A DNA stretch of 64,000 nt from assembly GCF_004103755.1 (NCBI RefSeq), contig NZ_CP035283.1, forward strand, positions 1,178,001 through 1,242,000. Direction: 5' to 3'. A program made the position numbers and the translations under genes. The notes below the pieces were generated by a model, which saw nothing but the letters and a program-made list of their open reading frames with translations, did no database searches and had not been told where the DNA came from. This document shows positions 16,208 through 24,717 of this stretch, piece by piece. Source of the stretch: Caproiciproducens sp. NJN-50 (GTDB lineage: Bacteria; Bacillota; Clostridia; Oscillospirales; Acutalibacteraceae). Each line of letters starts with the position of its first letter. The stretch's first letter is position 1.

Positions 16208-17407
16208 TTAATCATTCATCAGCAGATCTTTTACATCCCGCCGCATGCTCAGCGGCGTGCTTTTTGGGGGCTTGCCCACGCGGAAAAGCATCTGGACGGT
16301 ACCATTGTCCGGCGCATAAGCTTGTTTGAGGCCGTTGTAGGGGCCTTCCATCTCCGGATATTCCTCCAGAGCCTGGCTGAGCGGCTGCATGGCGAGCCCG
16401 AGCGTGTGTCCCTTCAGCACAAGCCCGCTGTACAGCATCCCGCTCTTTACCTGTGTGATCCGGCTATTGTCGGCCGTTATGATCATTGCATAAGCGGGAG
16501 TGTGATCGACCGAAGTGCGGGTATAGTTAATGAAATTCTGTGATGCGTCCTTTCCGGTATTCAGCAAAGGAAAGAAAGTGACCAGTCCCTGCGTGATATT
16601 TTTCATAAAGCCCGTTACGCCCTGTCCTTCCACCGAGTAACCGTAACGGTATTTATTCTTTTCGTACTCGTTGGGCCTGAAGATAGCGTTTGATTCATCC
16701 ATCACACGGGTGACGCCCGCTTCAATCGTCGCGCTCCGGACGGCGAATCCTCCGATTTTGGAAAGATCGGACTCGTCCTGATAGATCTTTATCGACAATC
16801 CGCTTTGCGTCGGAAGAGACGTAAGGGCGTTCACCTGTGCGGCAGTGAGTTTTTCCGGCCCATAGGCTTCCCGGCTGGTATCGGGCAGATACATCTCCTC
16901 GTAGAGCGGATCATTTTGAGGCTGCGCTTTTGTGAGAGTGATCCTGGCAACCGGCTTTGTGTCCATGCTGTGGACAAGATTTTCCTCATCATAGTTACCG
17001 TCCGGGAAAAGTTCCATGTCGGTGTGCCAACCGCCCTTGTCGCCGGCTACCCGGACGTATTCCAAAAAGGTGCCTTGTGAGATCATAAGCTGCCGGGAAT
17101 ATGGGTCAACCTGATCGGTCCTTCGCGCGCTGTCGGCGTAGAGATAGAACACCATTGGATTTGTTTTGTCGAGCCTGATCGTCCAGGGCTGCATGTTATG
17201 GTTGCTCGCCGCAAGCAGCCCATCGGCCGTGAGACGCACCCGCGGGTCGGAAAACTGCGAGGCGTAGTTCCTGGCCCACGGTTCCATATACTTTTTCGGC
17301 ATGAAAAAACCGCTGGCGATAAAAAGCATCGCAATGACGACAAGACATAAGCCGGCGATACCCGCGATGACAAAGCCCATTCTTTTCAACACCACTTTTC
17401 CGTTCAT
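16208..17407 (-). CDS. Membrane-anchored Acg-like nitroreductase-family protein
   Basis: 399 residues. An N-terminal transmembrane helix (about residues 10-32) anchors a domain outside or at the membrane. NHNMQPWTIRL, LYADSARRTDQVDPYSRQLMISQGTFLEYVR matches the Acg subgroup of nitroreductases, which bind FMN and may not act as classical nitroreductases. Its 3' part (HTLGLAMQPLSQAL, VQMLFRVGKPP) also fits. The start overlaps the stop of the TetR gene by four bases, so the regulator and this gene form one operon, probably controlled by the palindrome at 18104-18136. Confidence 0.8.
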   Translation of the reverse strand: MNGKVVLKRMGFVIAGIAGLCLVVIAMLFIASGFFMPKKYMEPWARNYASQFSDPRVRLTADGLLAASNHNMQPWTIRLDKTNPMVFYLYADSARRTDQVDPYSRQLMISQGTFLEYVRVAGDKGGWHTDMELFPDGNYDEENLVHSMDTKPVARITLTKAQPQNDPLYEEMYLPDTSREAYGPEKLTAAQVNALTSLPTQSGLSIKIYQDESDLSKIGGFAVRSATIEAGVTRVMDESNAIFRPNEYEKNKYRYGYSVEGQGVTGFMKNITQGLVTFFPLLNTGKDASQNFINYTRTSVDHTPAYAMIITADNSRITQVKSGMLYSGLVLKGHTLGLAMQPLSQALEEYPEMEGPYNGLKQAYAPDNGTVQMLFRVGKPPKSTPLSMRRDVKDLLMND

Positions 17408-18069
17408 CCCAATGTCGCACCTGCCCCACGTATCGAGCCTATGATCAACTCGAAGGCATCAGAAAGAAAATCGTCCGATTTCGTCTTATGATAATCCATC
17501 AGATATCGGCTTTTCTTTTCCCCTGTTATAAAGGTGCCGACCGTGCAGGCCCACAGGATTAAAGCGGTTTTTTCAATCCCGAGTCCGACGCGCAGGCTGC
17601 CCTCCGTTACACCACGTTGCAGAGCATGGACGAGGATGCCGAAAATCTGCTCGCCGAGTCGATAGCACTCGTCCTTCGCTTCATTTTCTATACCTGCCTC
17701 TTCATCAGGTTCCTTGGTCTCGTACTCCATAATGGCTTTAAAATAATCTTTGTGCTCGACGCTAAACTGAAAAAAAGTGAGAAAGATTAAACGCAATTCT
17801 TCAACGGCATCTTGCGGCGCTTTCTCTTGCAGAGTCTTCTTCATCATTTCAATCAGCAGACGATAACCTCTGATCATAATTTCAAAATAAATTTGCTCCT
17901 TGCTGTTGAAATAAATGTAAACGGTCCGTTTGCTGTATTCCGCTTCTTTGGCCACTTCGTCCATCGAAGCGTTCTCATAACCTTTTGAAAAGAAAACCTT
18001 TTCGGCTGCGTCGATAATATCCTTTTTTTTAATTTTCTTCTCCAGGCGCTTGCGTTCCTCAGAACCCAT
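17404..18069 (-). CDS. TetR-family regulator
   Basis: 221 residues. KKKDIIDAAEKVFFSKGYENASMDEVAKEAEYSKRTVYIYFNSKEQIYFE is the TetR helix-turn-helix (about residues 12-58); the rest is a helical ligand domain. A perfect 14-bp palindrome overlaps its own promoter 35 bases upstream, so it very likely represses itself and the Acg-like gene after it. The inducer is unknown. The start ATG 18069 has a GGAGGGGGT site. Confidence 0.9.
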   Translation of the reverse strand: MGSEERKRLEKKIKKKDIIDAAEKVFFSKGYENASMDEVAKEAEYSKRTVYIYFNSKEQIYFEIMIRGYRLLIEMMKKTLQEKAPQDAVEELRLIFLTFFQFSVEHKDYFKAIMEYETKEPDEEAGIENEAKDECYRLGEQIFGILVHALQRGVTEGSLRVGLGIEKTALILWACTVGTFITGEKKSRYLMDYHKTKSDDFLSDAFELIIGSIRGAGATLG

Positions 18070-18103
18070 GCAGGTACCCCCTCCTTCAAATATTCACTGG
18101 AGT

Positions 18104-18160
18104 AAAATGAAGTAAACTAATGGTTTACTTCATTTTATCAGTATTTTGCGGTACTGTCAA
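18104..18160 (-). promoter_or_regulatory. Promoter and palindromic operator of the TetR operon
   Basis: On the - strand: TTGACA at 18160-18155, a 17-base spacer, TAAAAT at 18137-18132. Arms AAAATGAAGTAAAC (18104-18117) and GTTTACTTCATTTT (18123-18136) form a perfect 14-base inverted repeat with a 5-base spacer that covers the -10 box and the start point. This is a textbook TetR operator position. Confidence 0.85.
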
Positions 18161-18198
18161 GATCCAGCTTTCTGCATCTTTTATGAACTGATTTTTCT

Positions 18199-18238
18199 AA
18201 AAGCAACAGCCCGGTCAGAAGACCGGGCTGTTGCTTTT
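18199..18238. terminator. Bidirectional terminator
   Basis: A perfect 18-base stem, 18199-18216 with 18221-18238, with AAAA and TTTT at its two ends. It ends transcription of the secreted-protein gene arriving from the right on the - strand. Confidence 0.85.
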
Positions 18239-18360
18239 AACATGTGGCAGCGTAAACCTGCCGGCGTAACCCGGAGAATCTTGATCTATTCGGCCCGCCG
18301 GTCCCGCTGATGGCGACCGCTCTTCGTAGTTGAAGCCGGGAGGAGAGAATCTTTTTCATT

Positions 18361-19104
18361 TTACTTTATTTTTGCAAATGCTTCTTCATATTTTTTTGCG
18401 TTTTCAAGTGTGACTGCATTGTCTATGCGAAGCAAATAATTGCCGTTTACATAATAATATTGCGCAAATATAGGAATTGATTTTGAAATTGCTTCACAGT
18501 ACTCTTTGCGGACCTCGAGGTCGGAGGAGTTATTGAATGTTTCAATGCTGCCGCCGACAGGATCATTGCTGTCGCTTTGATCCACCGTATTATCCGCAAA
18601 TCTGACTCTGCTGATATACTGATTTGGTCTTCCAAGCAGCTGATTGTCGTCTGTTTCCGCAGTGTAAACGATAATATTGCCGATGGGAAGTCCGCCTTCT
18701 TTTAAATTATCAGCAATCTCTTGCGCAGTCAAAGGCTTACTCACGGTAATGACGAAATGCCTCACGGCGGACTGGCCGGGTAAAGTCGTGTAAATCGCCG
18801 AAGATGTTCCGGGCGCTCCGGTTGCTTTTACTTTAAAATAGTACACATCGTTTCCACTGGAATCTTTGGTCTTGGCAACGTTCAGCGTTTGCAATACGCT
18901 CCCGTCTCCCGCTGCTATTTTGGGATCGGCATGTGTGCCCCGGACCGTAAATTTTACCTGATAGGTTTCGCCCTGCATGCGCGTGAATGGCACTGTGGTG
19001 TCACTTTGCACGTAAGGCGAGGATGTGGCGGAAACGGGCGCTCCCAAACACGCGATCGAAAGGGAAAGAGCGAATGCCAGAGAAAGAATTTTTGCTTTTT
19101 TCAT
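18361..19104 (-). CDS. Secreted protein of unknown function
   Basis: 247 residues. Start at 19104 chosen because it has GGAGGG eight bases upstream and gives a clean signal peptide: KKAKILSLAFALSLSIACLG, with cleavage near APVSA. The mature part has a strand-rich region (TYQVKFTVRGTHADPKIAAG, YYFKVKATGAPGTSSAIYTT) like an Ig-type or cell-surface fold, then QEIADNLKEGG and IPIFAQYYYVNGNYLLRIDN. No family recognised. A longer frame upstream is not expected to be translated. The gene is single, with its own terminator. Confidence 0.7.
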   Translation of the reverse strand: MKKAKILSLAFALSLSIACLGAPVSATSSPYVQSDTTVPFTRMQGETYQVKFTVRGTHADPKIAAGDGSVLQTLNVAKTKDSSGNDVYYFKVKATGAPGTSSAIYTTLPGQSAVRHFVITVSKPLTAQEIADNLKEGGLPIGNIIVYTAETDDNQLLGRPNQYISRVRFADNTVDQSDSNDPVGGSIETFNNSSDLEVRKEYCEAISKSIPIFAQYYYVNGNYLLRIDNAVTLENAKKYEEAFAKIK

Positions 19105-19121
19105 TTTTTGCCCTCCAATAA

Positions 19122-19149
19122 TTGACATATTTCTCCAGGATGCTAAAAT
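19122..19149 (+). promoter_or_regulatory. Promoter-like sequence with a possible short transcript
   Basis: TTGACA at 19122-19127, a 16-base spacer, TAAAAT at 19144-19149. The transcript would meet a GC hairpin (CCGCCCTTTTCT with AGGAGAGGGCGG) ending about 19222 and then TGTTTATA. No gene lies between, so this could be a short RNA. The remaining 200 bases before the cwlJ-like gene show nothing else. Confidence 0.4.
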
Positions 19150-19432
19150 TGGTATTAGAAGATTCCTCCCGGGAATTTTCTGAGCAATACCGCCCTTTTC
19201 TGTGCAGGTAGGAGAGGGCGGCTGTTTATATCTAAATGATAGAATTGAATTCGCTGAATGATCCGGATAAATCCATTTTATTATATTTGCTGCCCGGAAT
19301 AAATTCAAGGGCCGTTTTTTTTTACGTTTGTGGAACGGAGCGAGCCGGTGTTGTACGAATTATTTGTGTCCGGAGAAATCTTATCTCATATTATGATAAT
19401 AAATCAATGCGAAAAAAGAAATGGGGATTATT

Positions 19433-19879
19433 ATGCCATATAATGATAAAGAATTGCTTGCAAGACTGATCCAATGCGAAGCCGGCGGTGAGGGAGACAA
19501 TGGAATGTACGGCATGGCTTCCATCCTTGTGAACCGCAGAAACGTCCCGTACGGAGAGTTTTTCCGTATCAGCAATGGGGGAGACATCCGGGCGATTATG
19601 GAACAGCCCGGTCAGTTTACCTGCATGAAGACGAGCGTTGGCGGAGCCTATAACACTCAAAACGTTTATAATATGGATCCGGAAGAAATTCATTATGAAA
19701 TAGCGGACTGGGCGCTTGCCAACAATACGTTCAACGGCGTCGGAAATTCTCTTTTTTATTATAATCCGTACAATCCTACGTGTGCCAGCTATTTTCCGCC
19801 TGGCGGAGTCGGCATTATTTACACGAGGATCAACCATCATTGCTTTTACGCACCGACTCAAAAGTACGCAAAAACATAA
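19433..19879 (+). CDS. cwlJ: CwlJ-like spore cortex hydrolase
   Basis: 148 residues of the SleB/CwlJ hydrolase family (Hydrolase_2). LLARLIQCEAGGEGDNGMYGMASILVNRR carries the catalytic glutamate (CEAGGEG), followed by GDIRAIMEQPGQFTC and GNSLFYYNP. The protein lacks a signal peptide and peptidoglycan-binding domain, as CwlJ does, so it fits the form assembled into the spore coat from the mother cell. Start ATG 19433 agrees with family N-termini; an ATG at 19421 would add four residues. It is followed after 15 bases by gerQ, its known partner. Confidence 0.85.
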   Translation: MPYNDKELLARLIQCEAGGEGDNGMYGMASILVNRRNVPYGEFFRISNGGDIRAIMEQPGQFTCMKTSVGGAYNTQNVYNMDPEEIHYEIADWALANNTFNGVGNSLFYYNPYNPTCASYFPPGGVGIIYTRINHHCFYAPTQKYAKT

Positions 19880-19894
19880 AAGAGGTGAAAACAA

Positions 19895-20446
19895 ATGAAT
19901 CAACAGATTCCTGGTTTTAGCGCAAACTATTCGATGCCCGGCCCCTGCGTACCCTGTCAGCAGGCGGGCATGTACAATAATGCAATGACCTTACAGATGC
20001 CCGGATATACAAAGTCGGATTCCTCGTCCATGGGGAGCGCCCAGCAAAGTGGGAGCCTTTCGGGAGGCATGCCGATGAACGTCATCCCGTCGGCGGTGCA
20101 GCAGCCCGGAATTCAGAGCATGGCGCTCGGCACCGACATGTCGGGTCAGACGTCAGCTCCTGCGGCTCAGGGAACTCCGGCTACCGCTCAGCTGATGCCC
20201 ATCACGGACACGTCGCAGCCCGCGCCGATGACGGCGGACAGCCTTGAATTCCTGAACGGCTTTTTGAGAACGCAAATCGGAAGAAGAGTGCGGGTCGAGT
20301 TTCTGATCGGCACAAATACGTTTACCGATAAGTCGGGCTTGCTGATCGGGGTGGGAGCAAACTATATTCTGCTCCGCGAAGCATCGACGGACGATATCCT
20401 GACCTGCGATTTCTTTAATATCAAATTTGTGACGATCTTTTATTGA
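19895..20446 (+). CDS. gerQ: Spore coat protein GerQ
   Basis: 183 residues. A long Pro/Gly/Gln/Met-rich N-terminal region (FSANYSMPGPCVPCQQAG ...) leads to a C-terminal domain of about 70 residues: LNGFLRTQIGRRVRVEFLIG, KSGLLIGVGANYILLRE and DFFNIKFVTIFY. The C-terminal block matches GerQ (YwdL), which CwlJ needs to stay in the coat and which is crosslinked there. AGAGGTG lies before ATG 19895. The N-terminal part contains many Q and K positions suited to crosslinking (inference). Confidence 0.85.
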   Translation: MNQQIPGFSANYSMPGPCVPCQQAGMYNNAMTLQMPGYTKSDSSSMGSAQQSGSLSGGMPMNVIPSAVQQPGIQSMALGTDMSGQTSAPAAQGTPATAQLMPITDTSQPAPMTADSLEFLNGFLRTQIGRRVRVEFLIGTNTFTDKSGLLIGVGANYILLREASTDDILTCDFFNIKFVTIFY

Positions 20447-20454
20447 CCATTATG

Positions 20455-20490
20455 AAATCGGGCCTTCCATTCAGAAAGCCCGATTTTTGC
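20455..20490 (+). terminator. Terminator of cwlJ-gerQ
   Basis: AAATCGGGC (20455-20463) pairs with GCCCGATTT (20478-20486), followed by TTGC. Ends the operon eight bases after the gerQ stop. Confidence 0.85.
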
Positions 20491-20617
20491 TATAGACAAA
20501 GAAACGCATTGTATGACTTTGAGAAAATTTGCATAATCAAAAATAAAAAATTCACTTTAATTATTTAACGCAATCAATATAAATACTTAATTATATTAAA
20601 TTTTTTATCATATGGAA

Positions 20618-20645
20618 TTGACAACTAGAAAAAATCGTGTATGAT
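20618..20645 (+). promoter_or_regulatory. Promoter of the liv operon
   Basis: TTGACA at 20618-20623 and TATGAT at 20640-20645 with a 16-base spacer. About 140 bases of leader follow before the livK start. Confidence 0.7.
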
Positions 20646-20706
20646 AAAGAAAAGAGAAGAAGCAAAATTTTCGATGGCTCCTTAAAAAATTAAATAAATT
20701 GGCTTT

Positions 20707-20765
20707 AACAAGGGCGTTTAAACAATGCATTTTCGTGCTGAGTTTTAGACGCCCTTGTTTTATAT
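20707..20765 (+). terminator. Terminator-like hairpin in the liv leader
   Basis: Stem 20707-20717 with 20749-20759 (11 perfect pairs), loop of about 30 bases, and TTATATTC after it. It lies 23 bases before the livK start, downstream of the promoter, so it may act as an attenuator. No known riboswitch was recognised in the leader. Confidence 0.6.
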
Positions 20766-20787
20766 TCAAAAATCAGGAGGTCGTGTT

Positions 20788-21996
20788 ATGAACAAAAGGC
20801 TAATTGCACTTGCATTGAGCGCTGCGATGATCGCTTCCCTGACCGGATGCCAGTCCGGATCGGGCGGCTCCTCCGCGGCGGGCTCGGCGGCGCCGTCCGC
20901 CGCCGCGGAATCGTCCGGCACGGGCAGCGCCGCCGCATCCGGCGAAATTAAAATCGGCGTGGTCCTTCCGCTGACCGGCTCCGTTGCGGCATTCGGCCAG
21001 TCCGGCCAGAAAGGGCTTCAGCTTCTGGAGGAGCAGGTCAACAGTTCGGGCGGAATCGGCGGGCAGAACGTAAAGTTCATTTTTTCCGACGACGAGGGGA
21101 AACCGGCCACCGCAGTAACCGTCGGGCAGAAGCTGATCAACAGCGACAAGGTCGTTGCCATCGTCGGTCCCCTGACCAGCAACTGTTGCTTATCTCTTGC
21201 GCCGATCTGCCAGCAGTACAAAGTTCCGATGGCGACCGGCACCGGCACGAATGAGGCGGTGACGCAGGTCGGCGATTTCATTTTCCGCACCTGCTTTATC
21301 GATCCGTTCCAGGGCCAGGTTGTCGCGAAACTTGCCAGCACGGACCTGAAAGCGAAAACCGCCGCGATGCTGTACGACAACGGCAACGACTATTCCAAGG
21401 GCCTTGCGAAAAATTTCCAGAAAAGCTTTGAAGCGGCCGGCGGCAAGGTCGTCGGTTCTGAAACCTATCTGACCGGCGACAAGGACTTTAATGCCCAGCT
21501 GACCAACATCGCGGCGAAAAATCCAGACGTGATGTTCCTGCCGGATTATTACTCCACGGTCGCGGTGATTGCGAAACAGGCTCGCAGCGCGGGCATCAGG
21601 GCGACCTTCCTCGGCGGCGACGGCTGGGATTCCGCGGACCTGTTCTCCATCGGCGGCGACGCGGTCGACGGGGCTTATTTCTCCAACCACTATTCTCCGG
21701 ACGATACGGCGGATGAGGTGGTCCAGTTCATCAAGGAATTCAAGGCAAAGTACAGCAATGAGGTTCCGGACGCCATGGCTGCCCTGAACTACGACGCGGG
21801 CAAGGTCCTGATCCAGTCCATCCAAAAGGCCGGCTCCACGGATGCGGCGGCGATCCAGGGAGCGCTCAAAGCCTATGACGGCACCGTCGTTTCCGGCCAT
21901 ATCAAGTTCAATGAAAGCCGCGACGCAGTCAAATCGGCGGTCATCATCAAGACGGACGGCGGCAAGGAAACCTTCTACACCAAGGTTGAGCCTTAA
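20788..21996 (+). CDS. livK: Branched-chain amino acid ABC transporter, binding lipoprotein
   Basis: 402 residues. Lipoprotein signal MNKRLIALALSAAMIASLTGC with the lipobox Cys, then a Ser/Ala/Gly linker, then a periplasmic-binding fold: IKIGVVLPLTGSVAAFGQSG, LINSDKVVAIVGPLTSNCC, FIFRTCFIDPFQG, FLGGDGWDSADLFSIGGDAV. These match LivJ/LivK/BraC. Start ATG 20788 has AGGAGG. It heads livK-H-M-G-F; a hairpin after it may give it a higher mRNA level than the permease genes. Confidence 0.95.
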   Translation: MNKRLIALALSAAMIASLTGCQSGSGGSSAAGSAAPSAAAESSGTGSAAASGEIKIGVVLPLTGSVAAFGQSGQKGLQLLEEQVNSSGGIGGQNVKFIFSDDEGKPATAVTVGQKLINSDKVVAIVGPLTSNCCLSLAPICQQYKVPMATGTGTNEAVTQVGDFIFRTCFIDPFQGQVVAKLASTDLKAKTAAMLYDNGNDYSKGLAKNFQKSFEAAGGKVVGSETYLTGDKDFNAQLTNIAAKNPDVMFLPDYYSTVAVIAKQARSAGIRATFLGGDGWDSADLFSIGGDAVDGAYFSNHYSPDDTADEVVQFIKEFKAKYSNEVPDAMAALNYDAGKVLIQSIQKAGSTDAAAIQGALKAYDGTVVSGHIKFNESRDAVKSAVIIKTDGGKETFYTKVEP

Positions 21997-22027
21997 CCTT
22001 CCGTTGCGGCTGTATCGATCCAGGTCA

Positions 22028-22058
22028 GAGCATACTCCCCGGAAAGGGGAGTATGCTC
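22028..22058 (+). terminator. Stem-loop between livK and livH
   Basis: A perfect 13-bp stem (22028-22040 with 22046-22058) with a GGAAA loop. There is no U run, so it is more likely a stabilising or partial-termination hairpin that sets the ratio of binding protein to permease. Confidence 0.7.
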
Positions 22059-22103
22059 CTGATTCTTCAAGAAGCGCATCACTCTAACTAGGGGGGAAAA
22101 CAA

Positions 22104-22988
22104 TTGACTCTGATTTCGTTTCTGCAGCAACTGATCAACGGCGTATCTTTGGGAAGCGTTTACGCACTGATCGCGCTCGGTTATACAATGGTATACGGAA
22201 TCATCGGCCTGATCAACTTCGCGCACTGCGATATTTATATGGTAGGGGCATACATAGGATTTTTTGCGGCCACCTATGCGCGTCTTCCGTTTGTTCCGAC
22301 TTTGCTGATTGCCATGTTCGGTTCGGCGCTTTTGGGCGTTATCATAGAGAGGGTCGCTTACAAGCCTCTGAGAAAAACGACGAATATCAATCTGCTCGTT
22401 ACGGCGATCGGCGTTTCCCTTTTGCTTGAAAACGGCTTTAACGCCCTGTTCGGCGGAAACCCGAGAACATATCCGGGTTATATTCTGAAGCAGCAAACGG
22501 TGATGTTCGGCCCGATCCGCTCGGACGCGCTGCATCTGATCATCCTGGGGATTTCGCTGCTTCTGCTGATTCTTCTGAATCTTTTTGTCAATCGCACGAA
22601 GATGGGAAAAGCCATGCGGGCTACCTCTCTGGATAAGGATGCGGCGGCGCTGATGGGGATCAATGTCAACACCACGATTTCCATGACTTTCGCAATCGGC
22701 TCGGCGCTTGCCGGCGCGGCGGGAATGCTGGTTGCGATCCTGTATTCCAGTCTTGACCCCTACATGGGAATGATGCCCGGCATCAAGTCGTTTGTCGCTG
22801 CGGTGCTCGGCGGAATCGGGCTGATTCCAGGCGCTTTTGTCGGCGGAATCATTCTCGGGGTGGTGGAAACCTTCATGGCGGCGATCAACTCCAAAATTTC
22901 CGGCGCCGTTGCGTTCGTGATCCTGATTGTGATCCTCATCATCAAGCCGTCCGGCCTTCTCGGCAAGACGGTAAAAGAGAAAGTGTAG
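22104..22988 (+). CDS. livH: Branched-chain amino acid permease LivH
   Basis: 294 residues, TTG start with AGGGGGGAAAACAA upstream. GVSLGSVYALIALGYTMVYG, INFAHCDIYMVGAY and AVLGGIGLIPGAFVGGIILG are signatures of the LivH inner-membrane subunit with eight or so helices. The stop is directly followed by the livM start. With LivM it forms the channel; LivG and LivF power it. Confidence 0.95.
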   Translation: MTLISFLQQLINGVSLGSVYALIALGYTMVYGIIGLINFAHCDIYMVGAYIGFFAATYARLPFVPTLLIAMFGSALLGVIIERVAYKPLRKTTNINLLVTAIGVSLLLENGFNALFGGNPRTYPGYILKQQTVMFGPIRSDALHLIILGISLLLLILLNLFVNRTKMGKAMRATSLDKDAAALMGINVNTTISMTFAIGSALAGAAGMLVAILYSSLDPYMGMMPGIKSFVAAVLGGIGLIPGAFVGGIILGVVETFMAAINSKISGAVAFVILIVILIIKPSGLLGKTVKEKV

Positions 22989-23957
22989 GTGGCCGGTTTG
23001 AAACCCTATTTGAAGCGAAGTGCCGTCTTCCTGGCTGCTTCCCTGGTTTTGTTTGGTGTTTTATCCCTTTTAATACGGATGGATGTGATTAACGCTTATT
23101 ACAAGCAGATTCTGATGATGATCTGCATCAATGTCATTCTGGCTCTGAGCACCAATCTCATCATCGATTACACCGGTCAGCTTACGCTCGGGCATTCCGC
23201 CTTTCTTGCAATCGGCGCTTATTCCTCCGCCTTCATCCAGATGAAGACCGGAATGCCGTTTTTCCTCGCCTTGCTCTGCGGAAGCGTGGTCGCAGCGATT
23301 TTTGGTTTTCTGATCGGGCTGCCAACCCTCCGGCTGAAAGGGGACTATCTCGCCATTACGACGCTCGGTTTTTGCCAGATCGTAGTCGTAGCGATTCAGA
23401 ACATCGATGCCTTCGGCGGGGCGCAGGGCCTCGCGGGAATTCCTCCCAAGACGACGTTCGCGTGGGTGTTCTTCTCCATGATAGCAACAATTGCCATCCT
23501 TTATAATATCGTTCACGCGAACCAGGGGCGCGCGATGATTTCCGTCAGAGAGGATGAGATTGCGGCTGAGGCCATGGGGATCGACACGACGAAATACAAG
23601 ATCATGGCGTTCACGGCCGGCGCGTTTTTTGCCGGTTTCGCGGGAGGGCTGTATGCGTTTCTGATGATGTTTATTGATCCAAACAGCTTTAACTTTCTGC
23701 GGTCCATCGATTTCGTCATTTATGTTGTCCTCGGAGGAACCGGCGGCTTTGCGGGCTGCATTGTTTCCACAAGCATTCTGACGCTTCTGCCGGAGGTCCT
23801 TCGTTTCCTGAGCGATCTCAGAATGGTTATTTATCCGCTGCTGCTGATCGTTATTATGATTTTGAGGGTCAAGAATGTACGCGTTGCGGGGCTATTGCAC
23901 AGAAAGCCCAGTTCTGACGGGCCGGGGGAGGGGAGCAAAGATCATGCCGCTGCTTGA
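22989..23957 (+). CDS. livM: Branched-chain amino acid permease LivM
   Basis: 322 residues, GTG start directly after the livH stop. Seen: ALSTNLIIDYTGQLTLGHSAFLAIGAYSSA, GDYLAITTLGFCQIV, GLAGIPPK, and a C-terminal SIDFVIYVVLGGTGGFAG. These are LivM signatures. It overlaps livG by 14 bases. Confidence 0.95.
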   Translation: MAGLKPYLKRSAVFLAASLVLFGVLSLLIRMDVINAYYKQILMMICINVILALSTNLIIDYTGQLTLGHSAFLAIGAYSSAFIQMKTGMPFFLALLCGSVVAAIFGFLIGLPTLRLKGDYLAITTLGFCQIVVVAIQNIDAFGGAQGLAGIPPKTTFAWVFFSMIATIAILYNIVHANQGRAMISVREDEIAAEAMGIDTTKYKIMAFTAGAFFAGFAGGLYAFLMMFIDPNSFNFLRSIDFVIYVVLGGTGGFAGCIVSTSILTLLPEVLRFLSDLRMVIYPLLLIVIMILRVKNVRVAGLLHRKPSSDGPGEGSKDHAAA

Positions 23958-24717
23958 CATTGAAAATATTACGATACAATTCGGGGGGCTTACGGCGGTT
24001 TCGGATTTTTCCCTTTCAATGGAGGAAAACGATCTGTTCGGCTTAATCGGCCCTAACGGCGCGGGAAAGACCACCATCTTTAATATGCTGACGGGTGTTT
24101 ATGCTCCTTCGGCCGGAAAAATTATTTTTAACGGGGAAAGCATTCAAGGGATCCGGCCGCATCAGATCACTAAGAAGAAAATCTCCAGAACGTTTCAGAA
24201 TATCCGGCTGATGAAGAATCTGAGCGTTCTGGATAACATTAAAATATCTTATGCTTATCAGGCGGATTATTCGCTGCTTTCGTCGATTTTGCGCCTTCCT
24301 TCCTTCTTTCGGCAGGAAGAGATCATCGAAAGAAAATCGCTCGACCTTCTGAAAATTTTCGGGCTGCTGGATGTAAAGAACGAAAAGGCCTGCAACCTGC
24401 CTTACGGCCAGCAGAGGAGGCTTGAAATTGCCCGCGCGCTCGCGGCTCAGCCGAAGCTGTTGCTGCTGGATGAGCCCGCGGCCGGGATGAATCCGCAGGA
24501 GACGCAGAGCCTGATGGAACTGATCCGATGGATCCGCAAGGAGTTCAGAATTGCCATTCTTCTGATCGAGCACGACATGAAACTTGTCATGGGGGTTTGC
24601 GAAAATATTGTCGTGCTGGATTACGGGAAAATTATCGCGCAGGGTCCTCCAAATGAAATCAAGACCAATAAAAAAGTGATAGAGGCCTATCTGGGGGAGG
24701 AGGTCGCCGATGCTTAG
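23944..24717 (+). CDS. livG: Branched-chain amino acid ATP-binding protein LivG
   Basis: 257 residues from ATG 23944. Walker A GPNGAGKTT, family signature LPYGQQRRLEIARAL, Walker B LLLLDEPAAGMNP and the H-loop in LIEHDMKLVMG. The starting Met at 23944 is supported by family length; an upstream in-frame extension is inside livM. Confidence 0.95.
   Translation: MPLLDIENITIQFGGLTAVSDFSLSMEENDLFGLIGPNGAGKTTIFNMLTGVYAPSAGKIIFNGESIQGIRPHQITKKKISRTFQNIRLMKNLSVLDNIKISYAYQADYSLLSSILRLPSFFRQEEIIERKSLDLLKIFGLLDVKNEKACNLPYGQQRRLEIARALAAQPKLLLLDEPAAGMNPQETQSLMELIRWIRKEFRIAILLIEHDMKLVMGVCENIVVLDYGKIIAQGPPNEIKTNKKVIEAYLGEEVADA

Noticed and set aside
20529..20617. AT-rich stretch before the liv promoter as an origin or DnaA region
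   Set aside because: No DnaA boxes seen and no replication gene near; simply a low-GC intergenic segment.
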